From NCBI RefSeq assembly GCF_000718085.1, contig NZ_JOEC01000002.1, positions 1,116,001 to 1,180,000 on the forward strand: DNA of 64,000 nucleotides. The letters run 5' to 3'. The translations under genes were made by a program, and so were the position numbers. This document shows, one piece after another, positions 50,849 through 60,978 of the stretch (positions are counted from its first letter, which is position 1; each line of letters begins with the position of its first letter). The DNA comes from Mycetocola saprophilus (lineage in GTDB: Bacteria > Actinomycetota > Actinomycetes > Actinomycetales > Microbacteriaceae). A model generated the notes under the pieces. That model searched no databases. It worked only from the letters and a program-made list of their open reading frames with translations, and was not told the DNA's origin.

Positions 50849-51307
50849 ATGATGAAGAGCGCAGGAATTTGGGCAAAAACCGGCATCGCCCTGGGAGCCG
50901 CGACCCTCGTGGGTGTGGGACTGAGCGGGTGTGGCCTGGTCGACTCGATCAAGAACTCCACCGCCGACGCCTGGTCGGTGACCTACGCGGTCACGGTCAC
51001 GGGTGAGGGAACTCCGAGCCTGCCCGCGGTGACGTTTGGCGAGGCCAAAACGCGCGGCGAGGACACGGTCAGCAAGGACCTGCCGAACCTGCCGCTGGTG
51101 GCCGACCCCGCGACCCCGGGAAGCTCGCGCTGGGAGAAGACGGTGATGGTGACCGCGACCCGGCCCGCCTCGATCGTGGCGACCCCGGGGGAGGGACAGC
51201 GGGCCACCTGTCAGATCCTGCTGGATGGCAAGCGGCAGATCGCGGCGGTCGCCGGGGAGCCGGGCAAGCCGGTGACCTGCGAGGCGACCACTCCGAAGTT
51301 CGACTAG
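50849..51307 (+). CDS. Predicted lipoprotein, MmpS-like fold
   Basis: A 152-aa secreted lipoprotein with lipobox GLSGC (Cys28). The mature domain (VTYAVTVTGEGTPSLPAVTF, WEKTVMVTATR, ATCQILLDGKRQIAAVAGEP, VTCEAT) has the alternating beta pattern and two late cysteines of MmpS-type accessory proteins. No MmpL-type transporter is adjacent. GGAGG 4 nt before the first of two ATG codons. Assignment is by pattern only. Confidence 0.7.
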   Translation: MMKSAGIWAKTGIALGAATLVGVGLSGCGLVDSIKNSTADAWSVTYAVTVTGEGTPSLPAVTFGEAKTRGEDTVSKDLPNLPLVADPATPGSSRWEKTVMVTATRPASIVATPGEGQRATCQILLDGKRQIAAVAGEPGKPVTCEATTPKFD

Positions 51308-51316
51308 GGGTTCGAT

Positions 51317-51347
51317 GCCCGGCGGTACGCTCCATACTCCGCCGGGC
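51317..51347 (+). terminator. Stem-loop after the MmpS-like gene
   Basis: A 9-bp perfect stem (GCCCGGCGG/CCGCCGGGC) with a 13-nt loop, 10 nt past the stop. No T tract. Confidence 0.6.
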
Positions 51348-51480
51348 ACTCCTGTGAGAAAAGGGCCCCTCATCTGGGGGTCATTCGCTCGTCATGCGTT
51401 AAATTCGGTTGTCTATCCTGAATCACGACTCCTATGCTGGGACCAGACTGTGCGTCTTACCAAAAGGACAGGGGAGTTCG

Positions 51481-54400
51481 GTGGCACCGATCAGGGGACA
51501 AAAACGCTCGCGGATGCGGGGCATGGCAATGGGATTAGGTGCGCTTCTCGCACTGGGATTTGTGTGGACACCCAGCTCCACCTTCGCGGCCGAGGCACCC
51601 ACCGCGGTGCTCGATGTGAAAAAGACCGCATCCGCCGAGCAGGTCAAGCCCGGCGAGACGCTGACCTATACGATCGAGGTCGCCTGTTCGACCCTGACCG
51701 ATGTGGGCTGTAATAACGCCGTCTTTGCCGACGCGATCCCGCCCGAGTTTGAGATCCAAAACGTGGTGGTGGCCAATGCGCCCTTCCAGACCCCGATCAT
51801 CGACGGGCAGAACGTCAGCGTGGTCTTCAATGAGCAGCTGAGCGAGGGTGTCATCGGTCTGATCGACAACGCCAACGCCACGATCACGATCACCGTGAAG
51901 CTGCGCGAGGATGTGCCGTTTGAGAAGAACGGCGTGAACATCCCCAACACCGCCCAGGTCACCGCGGATAACGCAACCAAGGTCACCTCGACCGCCAACG
52001 TGAAGCCCGTGCTGGAAAAGCACCTGGCCACCGACGCTACCAAGTCCTTCAACCCCACCGCGGGGCAGGCAAAGCCCGGCACCGAGACCACGCTGACCCT
52101 CTCGGGCGCGAATAAGTCCAACGCCGGTGCGGACACCCTGACCCTGACCGACCCGGCAGATCCGAGTGCCACCGGTAACCCCTTCGATTACCTGGCCATC
52201 ACCGGGATCGACTCGGTGCAGTGGCCCGAGGGTGCCACCACCGCCACGGTGGAGTACTGGGATGGAACCGCCTGGGTCCAGGGATCGGTAGCCACCAAGC
52301 CCGGTGCCCCGAATGCGCCGCCGGCCTCGGCCACCGGAATCCGGGTCACCTTCACCGGCCCGAACGGAACCACGATTCCCGCGGGGGCCACCGGCGGACT
52401 GACCCTGAAGCTCGAGCAGCGGGAGAACGTCGCCGACCTCGAGGAGAGCATCACCCTGAAAAACACCGTCGAGTCCGCCGTCACCAACGGAGGCGACCGC
52501 GCGACCGACACCGATGACGCCACCTATAAGGTAGTCACCGAGCCGCTGAGTGTGGCGGCCAAGAAGTCCTTCGACCCGGATGTGGTGCTGCCCGGCGGCG
52601 CCTCCACCGTGTCCCTGTCCGGCTCGAACGCCGGAGATACCCCGCTGTCCACGCTGACCATTCGCGAGCCGGCCACCGGCGACTTCGATTCCCGCCTGGA
52701 CTTCACCGGCTTCACCTCGCCGGTCGAGTTCCCCCAGGGCGCCGACAGCGGTGAAATCACCCTGGTCTACCTGGACCGCGCCGGTGTCGAGCAGAGCGTC
52801 ACCGTGACCCTGACCAACGGGGGCCAGTTCCCGGCCCTGCCGGTGGACTTCGGATCGCTGAAGCACTTCGAGATTACCTTTACCGACACCACCGGCGAGC
52901 CGATTATCGCCGGTGCCGAGTCGAACCTGACCTTCGGGGTCACCGCCGCCGAGGGCCTGGCCAAGGACACCACCATCGACAACGTGGTGGGCGTGACCGG
53001 CACCGCCGGCGACCAGAGCGCCGATGCCACCGCGACCGACACCCTGACCCTGGACGAGCACCGGATCGAGCTGGAAACCCAGAAGAAGATCAGCCCCGGA
53101 CAGATCTGGGGCACCGAGGGGGAGACGGCGACGATCCAGCTCCCCACGACCGTGGGTAAGGGGTCCACCGCCAACGCAACCCAGATCCTGGTTAACGATC
53201 CCGAGCTCAAGGCCGACGGAACCCCCAAGGACTCGGATTGGTGGGATCACTTCCGCCCGACCGCGATTACCAAGACCGATGTGCCCCCGGGTGCCATCTT
53301 GACCGTGCGCTACTTCGACACCGTCAGCAACACCTGGGTGGTCCTGGCTGAGAACGTCGTGGGTGCCACCTCGTTCTCGATGGAGATTCCCGAGGCGATT
53401 CGCGACCAGATCGGCGGCCTGCAGTTCGAGTTCACCAGCGATGAGCCGGGCTTCGCGCCCGGGGCCACGGTGCAGCCGAACATCACCACCGAGCTCAAGG
53501 AGAGCCTGGCTCCCAAGCCCGCGGGCAGCGACATCACCGTCGAGAACTGCTCGAGTGCCTCGGCCACCGCGCCGGGAGCCACCGCGGGGGCCGCGACGCT
53601 GAACCCGTGCCCCTCGATCGAGATTCTGGCGCCGACCCCGGGGGAGTATGACTTCCTCACCAAGCGCTGGATCGCCCCGGCCGACCAGATCGTGGTCGCC
53701 CGCTCCGGAGACCAAGCAACCTCGCGCCTGAGCTGGTCCACCGGTGGACACGGCGGCTACGAGCAGATGGTTATCGCCGATACCCGCGTGAGCCAGACCC
53801 CGAACGCCGGCCCGGCCGACCCGGTGGAGAAGACCACCTATCAGGCCTTCAACCTGGTGAAGATCAAGGCGATCACCCCGGCCATGGATCCGCTGCTGGC
53901 CTATGACCGGATCACCGCGGTGGAGCTGTGGAACGGGAGTGCCTGGGTGCCCGCCTCCGGCGCGACCGCGCTGCCCTACACCGGATCGCTGCCCGAGATT
54001 GCGCTGAACGCCGCCGAGCAGGCCTCGACCCAGGGTGTGCGCCTGATCTTTGCCGAGAATACCGCCGCCCGCGAGGCCGCGACCGACGTGGATGCGCCGG
54101 CCGTCGGCTCGGGGGTTGCCCGTTCAAACGGAAACACCCGTCAGATCGACCTGGAGTGGGAGCTGCGCGACACCAAGCGGGTTCCGGCCTCTCCGGCCGT
54201 GCCCGTGCTGGGTAGCGAGCTTTACAACACCGCCGACACTGGCGACGTGAACAACATCGCCAGCGCCAGTGGCATCACCGGCGGGGCCGTGGCCGCGCAC
54301 GATGAGGATTCGGACCTGATCTCGATCCTCGACCGTCCGCTCAACGTCTCCGTGAGCAAGGGCTGGAGCGGCGGACCGATCGGCATCCCGCCGGCCGGCA

Positions 54401-57400
54401 CCCCGGAGAGCGCGTACCCCAGCGGTCGAGTGACCATCACCGCGACCAACGCAACCGTGGCCAAGGTGGACACGCTGAAGATCGTGGACCCGGCACCGGG
54501 CAGTGCCACCCAGCCGTTTGACACGTTCAACCTGGCCAAGATCGTGGGCATCACCGTGCCCGACGGGGCGATTGCCGCCGAATCCCTGGTGCAGCTCACG
54601 CGCGCCGGGGGCGGTATCGACGCCTACTCGATCGATCAGGCCAAGGCGCTGAGTGCGGCAAACCTGGCCGATGTGGTGGGCATCGAGGTGTCGCATCACG
54701 GACGCATCGTCTCGGCCGGCAAGTCCACCCTGACGATGGATCTGCGCCTGCGGGCCACCCATCGCGACGGTGGTGCCCCGGTCACCGTGGTGAATTCGCC
54801 GGTGCGCAACGAGGCCTCGGCCACCGTGCTCGATCCCGGCGGGGTCAACGGGGTGCACGAGGTGAGCGCCAAGGACAGTGCCCAGATCGCGCTGGCCGAG
54901 CTGAACATCGGCATCACCACCACCAAGTCATTCGACCCGAAGATTCAGTACGCGCAGATCCTGCCGGATGAGCCCGGCTATGCGGATGAGCCCTGGGATT
55001 CGATCACGATGACCCTCTCGGCCCGCCCAACCGGTTCGGCGCGTCCGGCCAAGATGGTGGTCACCGATGACACCACCACGTTCTGGAACGCCTACCGGTT
55101 TGTGGACTTCGCGCCGGGCTTCAAGCTCACCGCCCCCATCCTGCGGGTGCAGGTGGATGCGCTGGTCGGCGGCACCTATGACACCACCGGCGGCGGTAAC
55201 CCGCTGAGTCTGAACGGTGCCACCTGGACGCTCGGCACCCCGGCGGCCACCCCGGCTCTGCCCGCGGGTGTCACCGCGGCCGACGTGCGCGGACTGCGCT
55301 TCACCTTCACCCGGACCGACGGCTCCCAGTGGGAGAACCCGTCGAGCCCGCGTCAGGAGATCCCGCTGACCGTGCACCGTCGCGCCTACCTGGCCTCCAA
55401 CCCGGATGTCCCGGTTCCCGATGACTCCCAGCCCGCGGCACCGGGCGAGAAGCTCAGGCCGTTCGGCGGCGGTGGCGTGTTCACCAACTCCGTGCAGGGT
55501 GAGGTCACCAGCTCGGTCAACGGTCCGGGATCGATCCCGCTGACCGCGACCCATGAGACCACCGCGCAGGCCTTCTATGAGGCCGGCGGGACCGAGATCA
55601 GCGTCAAGAAGACGCCGATCGGGGCACAGCTGCCGGGACAGGTCATCCCGTTCACCCTCACCGTGTCGAACCCGGCACCGGCGAATAGCGGGTTGGAACG
55701 GGCGATCCTCGACCCGAAGATCACCGACATCCTGCCCACCGATATCAACACTAACGATCCCACCGGGAAGCCCTGGCTGATCTTTGATGAGGACAGCGAC
55801 GACCCGCGGTACGAGTTCGGCTACCAGCCCGCGGGTGCCACACCCTCGCCGAACCTGCCGATGCCCACCGATCCCGCGCAGATCACGATCACCGAGGGGA
55901 AAAACGCCGACGGTGAGCCCACCAGCATCGGCTTCGCCTTCCCCAAGGGCACGGTACTGATGCCCGGGGACACCTATACGATCACGCTGAACATGATGTT
56001 CCGCCCGGGTATCTCGGCGGGGCAGCACGTGACCAACTCGGTGCTGGTCGAGGCCGCTCAGCCGTTCCAGTTCTGTAATGGCGAGGAGCACGAGGTCTTC
56101 GCCTGTGTGGCGGATACCGATGTGTACCCGACCGAGATCGGGGCGCTGCGTGGTCAGAAGTTTGTGAAGGCCGACGACACCACGCTGGGTGTCACCGACG
56201 TGACCAACCCGGCCGCCGAGTGCGCGCCGACGCTGGACGACTACTACTCGGGCAACTGCGTGCCGATCACCAAGCCGCTGGGCACCGAGACCTGGCGTGA
56301 GCGGGTCCAGAACTCGGGCACCCTGGAGATGGATAAGGTGGTCACGATCGACCGCCTGCCCACCCCGGGCGACCAGGGCGCGCTCGTGCTGCTGCCCCGT
56401 GGCAGCCAGTGGGAGCCCAGCTGGACGGGCCCGGTGACCCCGGTGACCGCGGACGGTTACCGCACCCCCGAGGGCGTGGAGTACTACTACTCCTCGGCTC
56501 AGGATCCCTGTGTGGCGGACCTGTCTCCGTCGCAGACCGCATGCCCGGATGGGGCCTGGCTGCCGCTGACCCCGGAGGTCGCGGCCGCGGATGTGAAGCA
56601 CATCAAGACCGTGTTCCTCTTTGGTGAAAACCACTTCCGTCCCGGCGACATCCTGGGCTACACCTTCCAGACCCGTACGCCGGCCTTCTCGCCGGTGGCG
56701 ACCTCGGACACCGTCGCCTGGAACACCATCGCGATCGGTGCCGAGACTGTTACCGCCTCCGGTACCCGAATCGGCTCGGTTCTGCCGACCGAGGGACGCC
56801 GGGTGGGTGTTGCGCTCGCCACGGGTCCGCTCGCGGTTCAGAAGACGGTGACCGGAGATGCGGCGGCGTTTGCCCCGGCGACCTTCGAGCTGCAGGTGCT
56901 GTGCACCGTGGGGAAGGGCACCGCACTGGAAACGGTGCTGCCCCCGGTCACGGTGACCGTGGAGGGCGGCAAGCCGGTGACCCTCGAGGAGCAGTTCCCC
57001 TACGGGGCCGAGTGTGTGCTGGTGGATGCCCCGGGAGTCAATGGGGAAACCTCTCACACCTCGGGTCCCGCGGTCACGATCGAACGCACCCCGAGCCTGC
57101 TGCCGCTGGCCACGCTGACCAACGTCTACAGCCTCACCTCGCTCGAGGTCAGCAAGACGGTGATCGGCGCATCGGATGAAAACGGTGAGCCGCTGGATTA
57201 CGGATCCTTCCCGTTCGAGGTGTCCTGCACCTTCCTCGGAAAGCCCGTGGTGGCCACCGGATTCGAACTCTCCCCGATGACCTTTAGCCTGACGGATGGG
57301 AAGCGCCGCACCCTGAGCGGGCTGCCCGTGGGCAGCGTGTGTGAGATCACCGAGACCGATGCGCACGGCGCGGATGTTTCGGTGACCACGCCGGGCGTGG

Positions 57401-58662
57401 ATGGACCGGTTACCATCGAGGGGCCGACCGTCACGGTCACCTTGACCGCCGATGAGGCCCCCTCCCGCGCGGCAGTTGTCCGCTTTGTCAACAACTTCCC
57501 GCTGGGCGCCATCGACCTGTTCAAGCGGGTTGAGGGAGACGGCGCGGCGGCCGTGGATGACGGCACCGACTTCGTGTTTGAGCTCACCTGCCGGGTGGGA
57601 TCGGACGTGGTCTACGACGGCGCGCTGCACCTGACCAAGGCCGAAGCCATCGCCGGGCGTCACATCATCGTGGACACCCTGCCCGCCGGTGCCCGCTGTG
57701 AGCTGGATGAGACCGACAGCGGCGGGGCCAGCACCACGGTCATCACCCCGGACACCAAGGCCGCGGCGGTTGCGGTGGGAACGCTGCGCGAGCCGCTGCA
57801 GTTCACCGCGATCAACACGTTTGCCGCCGGGGGCCTGCGGGTGACCAAGGAGATCACCGGACCGGGTGCCGAGCTGTGGGGCACCGGGCCGTTCCAGGTT
57901 GCGCTGGCCTGCACCCTGGACGGGGCGGCGATCGCCATCCCCGACGGGGCCACCCGCGAGCTGAGCACCGAGAACGGCTTCGAGTCCGACTTCGCCGGTC
58001 TGCCGAGCGGTGCCGCGTGTGATCTCACCGAGTCCGCGATCGGTGGCGCCACCACGAGTGAGATCGTGGATGCCGACGGGGCGGCGGTGACCGAGCCGGT
58101 GATCATCGGATCGGGCACCACCGTGGCGCTGCGCGTGATCAACACCTTCGAGGTGGGCGGTATCACCGTCACCAAGACGGTCGAGGGTGATAACGCCGCG
58201 TCCGCCGCCGATGCTCAGTTCCAGGTGGCGCTGGCCTGTACCCTCGACCGGGACGGTGTCAGCACCGCGCTGACCATCCCCGAGGGCGCGACCCGCACGC
58301 TGTCCGCCGCGACCGGGCTGACCGCCGCCTACACCCAGCTGCCTACGGGTGCCGTGTGCGAGCTGCGCGAAACCGTAACCGGCGGTGCCAACGCGACCGC
58401 GATCACCCCGAACGCCGGCGACCCGGCCGTGGGTGTGGTGACCGTGGGATCGGGCACCAACGTGGCCCTGAGCGTGGTCAACACGTTCACCAAGGATCCC
58501 GGCATCACCCCGCCGGGCCCCGGCACCCCGGGCGGCGAGCTGAGCGGCACCGGCGCCAACCCGCCGTGGGGCTGGCTGATGGCCGCACTGGGTCTGCTGC
58601 TCGGCGGCGCGCTGCTGGGCATCCGGCAGATCCGTCGCCGCGGAACCGGTGACCTCGCCTAG
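51481..58662 (+). CDS. Giant sortase-anchored surface protein (DUF11 and DUF5979 repeats)
   Basis: A 2393-aa exported protein. Signal peptide: basic RGQKRSRMRG, hydrophobic MAMGLGALLALGFVW, cleavage near TFAAEAP (about residue 38). Residues ~40-1780 are DUF11-like beta domains, each with a KSFDP or KKTxS start and threonine-rich strands (AKKSFDPDVVLPGGASTVSL, TTKSFDPKIQY, SVKKTPIGAQLPGQVIPF). Residues ~1785-2340 are five DUF5979-type repeats starting at about 1785, 1889, 2011, 2120 and 2229, each with a KxVxG opening and a conserved Cys pair. The C-terminus has LSGTG (2354-2358), a hydrophobic helix and RRRG. GTG 51481 with AGGGGAG 5 nt upstream. No sortase gene in the window. Likely an adhesin or surface fibre. 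Confidence 0.87.
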   Translation: MAPIRGQKRSRMRGMAMGLGALLALGFVWTPSSTFAAEAPTAVLDVKKTASAEQVKPGETLTYTIEVACSTLTDVGCNNAVFADAIPPEFEIQNVVVANAPFQTPIIDGQNVSVVFNEQLSEGVIGLIDNANATITITVKLREDVPFEKNGVNIPNTAQVTADNATKVTSTANVKPVLEKHLATDATKSFNPTAGQAKPGTETTLTLSGANKSNAGADTLTLTDPADPSATGNPFDYLAITGIDSVQWPEGATTATVEYWDGTAWVQGSVATKPGAPNAPPASATGIRVTFTGPNGTTIPAGATGGLTLKLEQRENVADLEESITLKNTVESAVTNGGDRATDTDDATYKVVTEPLSVAAKKSFDPDVVLPGGASTVSLSGSNAGDTPLSTLTIREPATGDFDSRLDFTGFTSPVEFPQGADSGEITLVYLDRAGVEQSVTVTLTNGGQFPALPVDFGSLKHFEITFTDTTGEPIIAGAESNLTFGVTAAEGLAKDTTIDNVVGVTGTAGDQSADATATDTLTLDEHRIELETQKKISPGQIWGTEGETATIQLPTTVGKGSTANATQILVNDPELKADGTPKDSDWWDHFRPTAITKTDVPPGAILTVRYFDTVSNTWVVLAENVVGATSFSMEIPEAIRDQIGGLQFEFTSDEPGFAPGATVQPNITTELKESLAPKPAGSDITVENCSSASATAPGATAGAATLNPCPSIEILAPTPGEYDFLTKRWIAPADQIVVARSGDQATSRLSWSTGGHGGYEQMVIADTRVSQTPNAGPADPVEKTTYQAFNLVKIKAITPAMDPLLAYDRITAVELWNGSAWVPASGATALPYTGSLPEIALNAAEQASTQGVRLIFAENTAAREAATDVDAPAVGSGVARSNGNTRQIDLEWELRDTKRVPASPAVPVLGSELYNTADTGDVNNIASASGITGGAVAAHDEDSDLISILDRPLNVSVSKGWSGGPIGIPPAGTPESAYPSGRVTITATNATVAKVDTLKIVDPAPGSATQPFDTFNLAKIVGITVPDGAIAAESLVQLTRAGGGIDAYSIDQAKALSAANLADVVGIEVSHHGRIVSAGKSTLTMDLRLRATHRDGGAPVTVVNSPVRNEASATVLDPGGVNGVHEVSAKDSAQIALAELNIGITTTKSFDPKIQYAQILPDEPGYADEPWDSITMTLSARPTGSARPAKMVVTDDTTTFWNAYRFVDFAPGFKLTAPILRVQVDALVGGTYDTTGGGNPLSLNGATWTLGTPAATPALPAGVTAADVRGLRFTFTRTDGSQWENPSSPRQEIPLTVHRRAYLASNPDVPVPDDSQPAAPGEKLRPFGGGGVFTNSVQGEVTSSVNGPGSIPLTATHETTAQAFYEAGGTEISVKKTPIGAQLPGQVIPFTLTVSNPAPANSGLERAILDPKITDILPTDINTNDPTGKPWLIFDEDSDDPRYEFGYQPAGATPSPNLPMPTDPAQITITEGKNADGEPTSIGFAFPKGTVLMPGDTYTITLNMMFRPGISAGQHVTNSVLVEAAQPFQFCNGEEHEVFACVADTDVYPTEIGALRGQKFVKADDTTLGVTDVTNPAAECAPTLDDYYSGNCVPITKPLGTETWRERVQNSGTLEMDKVVTIDRLPTPGDQGALVLLPRGSQWEPSWTGPVTPVTADGYRTPEGVEYYYSSAQDPCVADLSPSQTACPDGAWLPLTPEVAAADVKHIKTVFLFGENHFRPGDILGYTFQTRTPAFSPVATSDTVAWNTIAIGAETVTASGTRIGSVLPTEGRRVGVALATGPLAVQKTVTGDAAAFAPATFELQVLCTVGKGTALETVLPPVTVTVEGGKPVTLEEQFPYGAECVLVDAPGVNGETSHTSGPAVTIERTPSLLPLATLTNVYSLTSLEVSKTVIGASDENGEPLDYGSFPFEVSCTFLGKPVVATGFELSPMTFSLTDGKRRTLSGLPVGSVCEITETDAHGADVSVTTPGVDGPVTIEGPTVTVTLTADEAPSRAAVVRFVNNFPLGAIDLFKRVEGDGAAAVDDGTDFVFELTCRVGSDVVYDGALHLTKAEAIAGRHIIVDTLPAGARCELDETDSGGASTTVITPDTKAAAVAVGTLREPLQFTAINTFAAGGLRVTKEITGPGAELWGTGPFQVALACTLDGAAIAIPDGATRELSTENGFESDFAGLPSGAACDLTESAIGGATTSEIVDADGAAVTEPVIIGSGTTVALRVINTFEVGGITVTKTVEGDNAASAADAQFQVALACTLDRDGVSTALTIPEGATRTLSAATGLTAAYTQLPTGAVCELRETVTGGANATAITPNAGDPAVGVVTVGSGTNVALSVVNTFTKDPGITPPGPGTPGGELSGTGANPPWGWLMAALGLLLGGALLGIRQIRRRGTGDLA

Positions 58663-58674
58663 GTAGGACACAAC

Positions 58675-58718
58675 ACGGCGGGCGGTGGAGTTGATCTCCA
58701 CCGCCCGCCGTTTTATTT
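58675..58718. terminator. 16-bp stem terminator with T tract
   Basis: Perfect arms 58675-58690 and 58696-58711 with a 5-nt loop followed by TTTATTT, between the convergent surface-protein and aldo/keto reductase genes. Confidence 0.92.
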
Positions 58719-58723
58719 AGGGG

Positions 58724-59554
58724 CTAGAACTCCTCGTAGACCGCCGGGTCCTGGTCGCCCAGGCGGCCGTCGGGGCGGCCGAGAGCGGTGATCAGGGCGA
58801 TCTCCTCGGTGGAGAGTTCGATCTGGGCGGCGGCGATGTTGAGTCGTTGGCGCTCGGGGCTCGCCGAACGGGGGATCGGGACCACCCCGCGGGCCACGTG
58901 CCAGGCCAGCACAATCTCGGCCGGGGACACATCGTGTCCGGCGGCAATGCGCTCGATCACCGGGTCGGCGGTGACCCCGTTGCCGCGGCCCAGCGGGCTC
59001 CACGCCTCGGTGACGATGCCGCGCTCGCGGTGGTAGGCCACGGCCGACTCCTGCGGGAACCACGGGTGCAGCTCGATCTGATTGACCACCGGCCGCACCC
59101 CGGTCTTAGCCTCCAGCCGCTCGATGTGCTCGGGCAGGAAGTTGGACACCCCGATGTGCCGGATCAGCCCGCGCTCGCGGGCATCGATCAGGGCTTCCCA
59201 GGCCTCGACGTATTTATCCACGCGGGGGTTCGGCCAGTGGATCAGGTAGAGGTCGATGTGATCGAGGCCGGTGCGAAACAGGCTCTCCTCGACCGTGAAC
59301 GTGGCCTCGGCGCGGGCATGGCGGCGGCCGGGCAGCTTGCTGGTGACGATGAACTCGTCGCGGGGGATCCCCGCGGTGCGCACCGCGCGCCCCACGGTGC
59401 CCTCGTTTTCATAGTTGAAGGCCGAATCCAGCAGGCGGTACCCGGCCTCAAAGGCCGAGTGCAGGGACTCGATGCCGGCGAGGCCATGCGCACGCCCGGT
59501 ACCAAATCCGATCGGGGGAAGAGAAAGCTCTGAGAAACTCAACGACGCTGTCAT
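58724..59554 (-). CDS. Aldo/keto reductase
   Basis: A 276-aa NADPH-dependent reductase of the AKR5 type (2,5-diketo-gluconate/xylose reductase-like). The catalytic tetrad is visible: Asp and Tyr in [11 protein letters not shown], Lys in VTSKLPGR, His in YLIHWPNP. The cofactor end is [14 protein letters not shown] with the basic residues expected for NADP binding. Length is typical. ATG start; terminator shared with the surface-protein gene. The substrate is not predictable. Confidence 0.93.
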   Translation of the reverse strand: MTASLSFSELSLPPIGFGTGRAHGLAGIESLHSAFEAGYRLLDSAFNYENEGTVGRAVRTAGIPRDEFIVTSKLPGRRHARAEATFTVEESLFRTGLDHIDLYLIHWPNPRVDKYVEAWEALIDARERGLIRHIGVSNFLPEHIERLEAKTGVRPVVNQIELHPWFPQESAVAYHRERGIVTEAWSPLGRGNGVTADPVIERIAAGHDVSPAEIVLAWHVARGVVPIPRSASPERQRLNIAAAQIELSTEEIALITALGRPDGRLGDQDPAVYEEF

Positions 59555-59620
59555 CCACCCATGCTACCCATCGGGCCGTGCGTCGGGTCAAGAGAAAATC
59601 CCACCGGGACCATCAAAAAC

Positions 59621-59705
59621 TGGTGCGCAAGGCGGGACTTGAACCCGCACGCCCGAAGGCACAGGAACCTAAATCCTGCGTGTCTGCCAATTTCACCACT
59701 CGCGC
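59621..59705 (-). tRNA. tRNA-Leu (UAG)
   Basis: An 85-nt class II tRNA with encoded CCA. Acceptor GCGCGAG pairs with CTTGCGC (one G-U). The anticodon stem CAGGA/TCCTG encloses TTTAGGT, giving anticodon UAG. A long variable arm (TGCCTTCGGGCG) is present and the T loop reads GTTCAAGTC. It lies between the aldo/keto reductase and prfB and is transcribed leftward. Confidence 0.96.
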
Positions 59706-59769
59706 TTGTTTCTCCAGTGTAGCGTGCGGGCATGCACGCGCGGTGCAGGCCCGGCTAGGATGGGTCCAT

Positions 59770-60879
59770 ATGTTAGATCTTGACCTGAGTGCCGAAATCG
59801 CCGCGCTGCGCAGCACCTTTGCGACCATCAGCGACGTGCTGGACCTTGACCGTCTGCGCGCGGAAATTGCCGAGCTCAGCGAGCAGGCCGGTGCGCCCGA
59901 CCTCTGGGACAACCCCGATGAGGCACAGAAGGTGACCAGCGCGCTGAGCCACAAGCAGGCCTCGCTCGGGCGTGTCACCCGGGTGGCCAACGGGCTGGAC
60001 GACCTCGAAGTTCTGATCGAACTGGCCAACGAGGAGGGCGACGAGGCCTCGGCTGCCGAGGCTCGCGCCGAGCTGGAAAAGCTGCGGACCGCGATCGGTG
60101 ACCTCGAGGTGCAGACCCTGCTCAACGGTGAGTTCGACCCGCGTCCCGCGGTCATCACGATCCGCGCCGGTGCCGGGGGAGTGGACGCCGCAGACTTCGC
60201 CGAGATGCTGCTGCGGATGTATCTGCGCTGGGCCGAACAGCACAAGTACTCGGCCACGGTGCTCGACACCAGCTACGCCGAGGAGGCGGGCATCAAGTCC
60301 GCCACCATCGAGATCGACGCGCCCTATGCCTTTGGCACGCTGAGCGTCGAGGCGGGAACCCACCGCCTGGTGCGGATGAGCCCCTTTAACTCCGCCGGCA
60401 AGCGTCAGACCAGCTTCGCCGCGGTCGAGGTCGTGCCGCTGATGGAGGTCACCGAGTCGATTGACATCCCCGACAACGACATCCGCGTCGACGTCTTCCG
60501 CTCCTCGGGCCCCGGCGGCCAGTCGGTCAACACCACCGACTCCGCCGTGCGCATCACCCACCTGCCCACGGGCATCGTGGTGAGCTGCCAGAACGAGAAG
60601 TCGCAGATCCAGAACCGGGCGGCCGCGATGCGGGTGCTCCAGTCCCGACTGCTGCTGGTGCAGCGCGAGCAGGAGAACGCCAAGAAGAAGGAACTCGCCG
60701 GTAACATCACCGCGAGCTGGGGCGACCAGATGCGCTCCTACGTCCTGGCGCCGTACCAGATGGTCAAGGACCTGCGCACCGACTACGAGGTCAACAACCC
60801 GAGCAACGTGTTTGACGGCGACCTCGACGGCTTCATCACCGCGGGCATCCGCTGGCGCAAGAGCGCCGACCGCGACTAG
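59770..60879 (+). CDS. prfB: Peptide chain release factor 2
   Basis: A 369-aa RF2 that releases peptides at UGA and UAA. The stop-codon tripeptide SPF is at residues 204-206 ([12 protein letters not shown]) and the peptidyl-transferase GGQ at 249-251 ([10 protein letters not shown]). The reading frame is uninterrupted: the autoregulatory UGA frameshift near codon 25 known from E. coli is absent. ATG start with AGGA about 10 nt upstream; longer in-frame versions would read through the antisense tRNA-Leu. Followed by ftsE, as in mycobacteria. Confidence 0.97.
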   Translation: MLDLDLSAEIAALRSTFATISDVLDLDRLRAEIAELSEQAGAPDLWDNPDEAQKVTSALSHKQASLGRVTRVANGLDDLEVLIELANEEGDEASAAEARAELEKLRTAIGDLEVQTLLNGEFDPRPAVITIRAGAGGVDAADFAEMLLRMYLRWAEQHKYSATVLDTSYAEEAGIKSATIEIDAPYAFGTLSVEAGTHRLVRMSPFNSAGKRQTSFAAVEVVPLMEVTESIDIPDNDIRVDVFRSSGPGGQSVNTTDSAVRITHLPTGIVVSCQNEKSQIQNRAAAMRVLQSRLLLVQREQENAKKKELAGNITASWGDQMRSYVLAPYQMVKDLRTDYEVNNPSNVFDGDLDGFITAGIRWRKSADRD

Positions 60880-60978
60880 TCCCGACCGCGGAAAAACGGC
60901 CCCCGAAACCCGAGAGTGTGACCCCTCTTGGCGTGTCAGCGCGCAAAAGCTCAGCGGCATGCTTAGGCTCGAAACGTC

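Noticed and set aside
54928..58701. 1257-codon open frame antisense to the surface-protein gene
   Set aside because: Arg/Gly/His-rich composition and lack of motifs mark it as a shadow of the repeat-rich gene on the other strand.
59578..59769. N-terminal extension of prfB
   Set aside because: The frame is open upstream only because it reads across the antisense of tRNA-Leu; RF2 homology begins at ATG 59770.
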